Shown: positions 58,571 to 59,378 of the stretch, in pieces
Layout of the letters: the number at the start of each line of letters is the position of its first letter
How positions within the stretch are numbered: the stretch's first letter is position 1
NCBI GenBank assembly: GCA_030765625.1
Contig: JAVCCF010000117.1
Span: 1 to 59,378 of the forward strand
Length of the DNA: 59,378 nucleotides
From: Candidatus Tenebribacter burtonii
Lineage (GTDB): Bacteria > Cloacimonadota > Cloacimonadia > Cloacimonadales > TCS61
Reading direction: 5' to 3'
The notes under the pieces: generated by a model
Seen by the model: the letters and a program-made list of their open reading frames with translations, nothing else
Databases searched by the model: none
Told to the model about the DNA's origin: nothing
Translations under genes and position numbers: made by a program

Positions 58571-59378
58571 TTTCTTTGTAGCGGTGTAGTTACTAGCTTT
58601 CATTTTGTAGAAATAAACACCACTTGATGTATTTTTACCACTGTTATCTTTACCATTCCATACAATCTCATGGAAGTCTCTGTCAAGCTCCGTATTTACA
58701 AGAGTCTTAACAAGCTGACCTCTCATATTATAGATGTCAATTGACACATGACCTGCTTCTTTAAGTGAGAAGCTGATCGTTGTTGTCGGATTGAATGGGT
58801 TAGGATAATTACCTGTAAGTTCAGTTACAGTTGGCTTAAGAATATCATTAGCATCAACGTGATGAACTGGAGCATCAGCAGAGAATTCTGATTCGTAACC
58901 GCCATCATATACTGCTGTTACATTATAAATATAATCTCCTGTAGGAACCTCAATATCTATATACTGTGTGCCTGTTTGACCTGTTGCAATTTCTTCACCA
59001 TCACGGTATACATTATAGCTATCAATTCCTCTTGCTGGTGCATCCCAAGTAACCATTATGTTAGGTGGTATTGAAAGTGCTACAACATTTATTGGAACAT
59101 CAAGTACAACCGTAGCTGTTACAGGTTCTGTAGGATCTGATATTCCATCAGGATTTGTGTAATAAGCTTCTATTGTATATTCGTATGTACCTGCATCAAG
59201 AGATTCATCAAGATAACTAAGAATTGCTGGATCATCAATGTCTACGGGGTTAGCACCATCTCTGTAGACTGTGTAACCAGCAAGTGAACGTGAACTGCTT
59301 TGTTGTGTTGTAGTTCTTCTGATGTCACGTGCAAATTCAGCTTCGAATGTTGCTCTATTGCTGATTTTGTGAGTTCTA
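58553..59378 (-). CDS. Fibronectin III-like secreted protein with T9SS FlgD-like C-terminal sorting domain (5' part outside window)
   Basis: Frame open to the window end; Fn3-like SLAGYTVYRDG and GIDSYNVYRDGEEIATG modules; C-term NYPNPFNPTTTISFSLKEAGHVSIDIYNMRGQLVKTL...WNGKDNSGKNTSSGVYFYKMKASNYTATKKMILMK. Confidence 0.88.
   Translation of the reverse strand, partial: RTHKISNRATFEAEFARDIRRTTTQQSSSRSLAGYTVYRDGANPVDIDDPAILSYLDESLDAGTYEYTIEAYYTNPDGISDPTEPVTATVVLDVPINVVALSIPPNIMVTWDAPARGIDSYNVYRDGEEIATGQTGTQYIDIEVPTGDYIYNVTAVYDGGYESEFSADAPVHHVDANDILKPTVTELTGNYPNPFNPTTTISFSLKEAGHVSIDIYNMRGQLVKTLVNTELDRDFHEIVWNGKDNSGKNTSSGVYFYKMKASNYTATKKMILMK

Overview
AT-rich, mostly housekeeping window from what looks like a Gram-negative FCB-group bacterium. 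It has kdsB, C25/PorV/FlgD-like type IX secretion hallmarks and a SpoVG homologue; Cloacimonadota-like is my inference and cannot be proven here. Contents in order: (1) tuf end-rpmG-tRNA-Trp-secE-nusG-rplKAJL-rpoBC-rpsL-rpsG-fusA. (2) prmC-murA, then kdsB/lipoprotein/mnmG on the minus strand. (3) An archaeal/eukaryal-type proS and an S4+CinA fusion. (4) A C25 peptidase (PorU-like) next to a PorV-like protein, a lipoprotein, and SLBB plus Wzc-like kinase genes. (5) ispE-spoVG-prs-rplY-pth-rpsF-ssb-rpsR-DUF2232-rplI. (6) DUF721, rpe, ffh, and rpsP-khpA-rimM-trmD-RNA MTase-rplS. (7) An accessory island at about 44.2-46.3 kb. (8) smpB, a WecA-like transferase, pcrA/uvrD, a second PorV/PorQ-like protein, dxr, comEC and the 3' part of a T9SS-sorted fibronectin-like protein. 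The most interesting region is the island. It looks like a two-cassette integron cluster lacking a visible integrase (CALIN-like). One site is a convincing 108-bp attC with an extrahelical base. The cassettes carry a YedF/DsrE-like gene and a HEPN-like gene (RHxxxH motif) that is continuous in one frame but broken by two in-frame stops. A second unusual feature is a tandem ladder of three '(L)LMK-stop + hairpin' gene-end modules at 58.4-58.56 kb.
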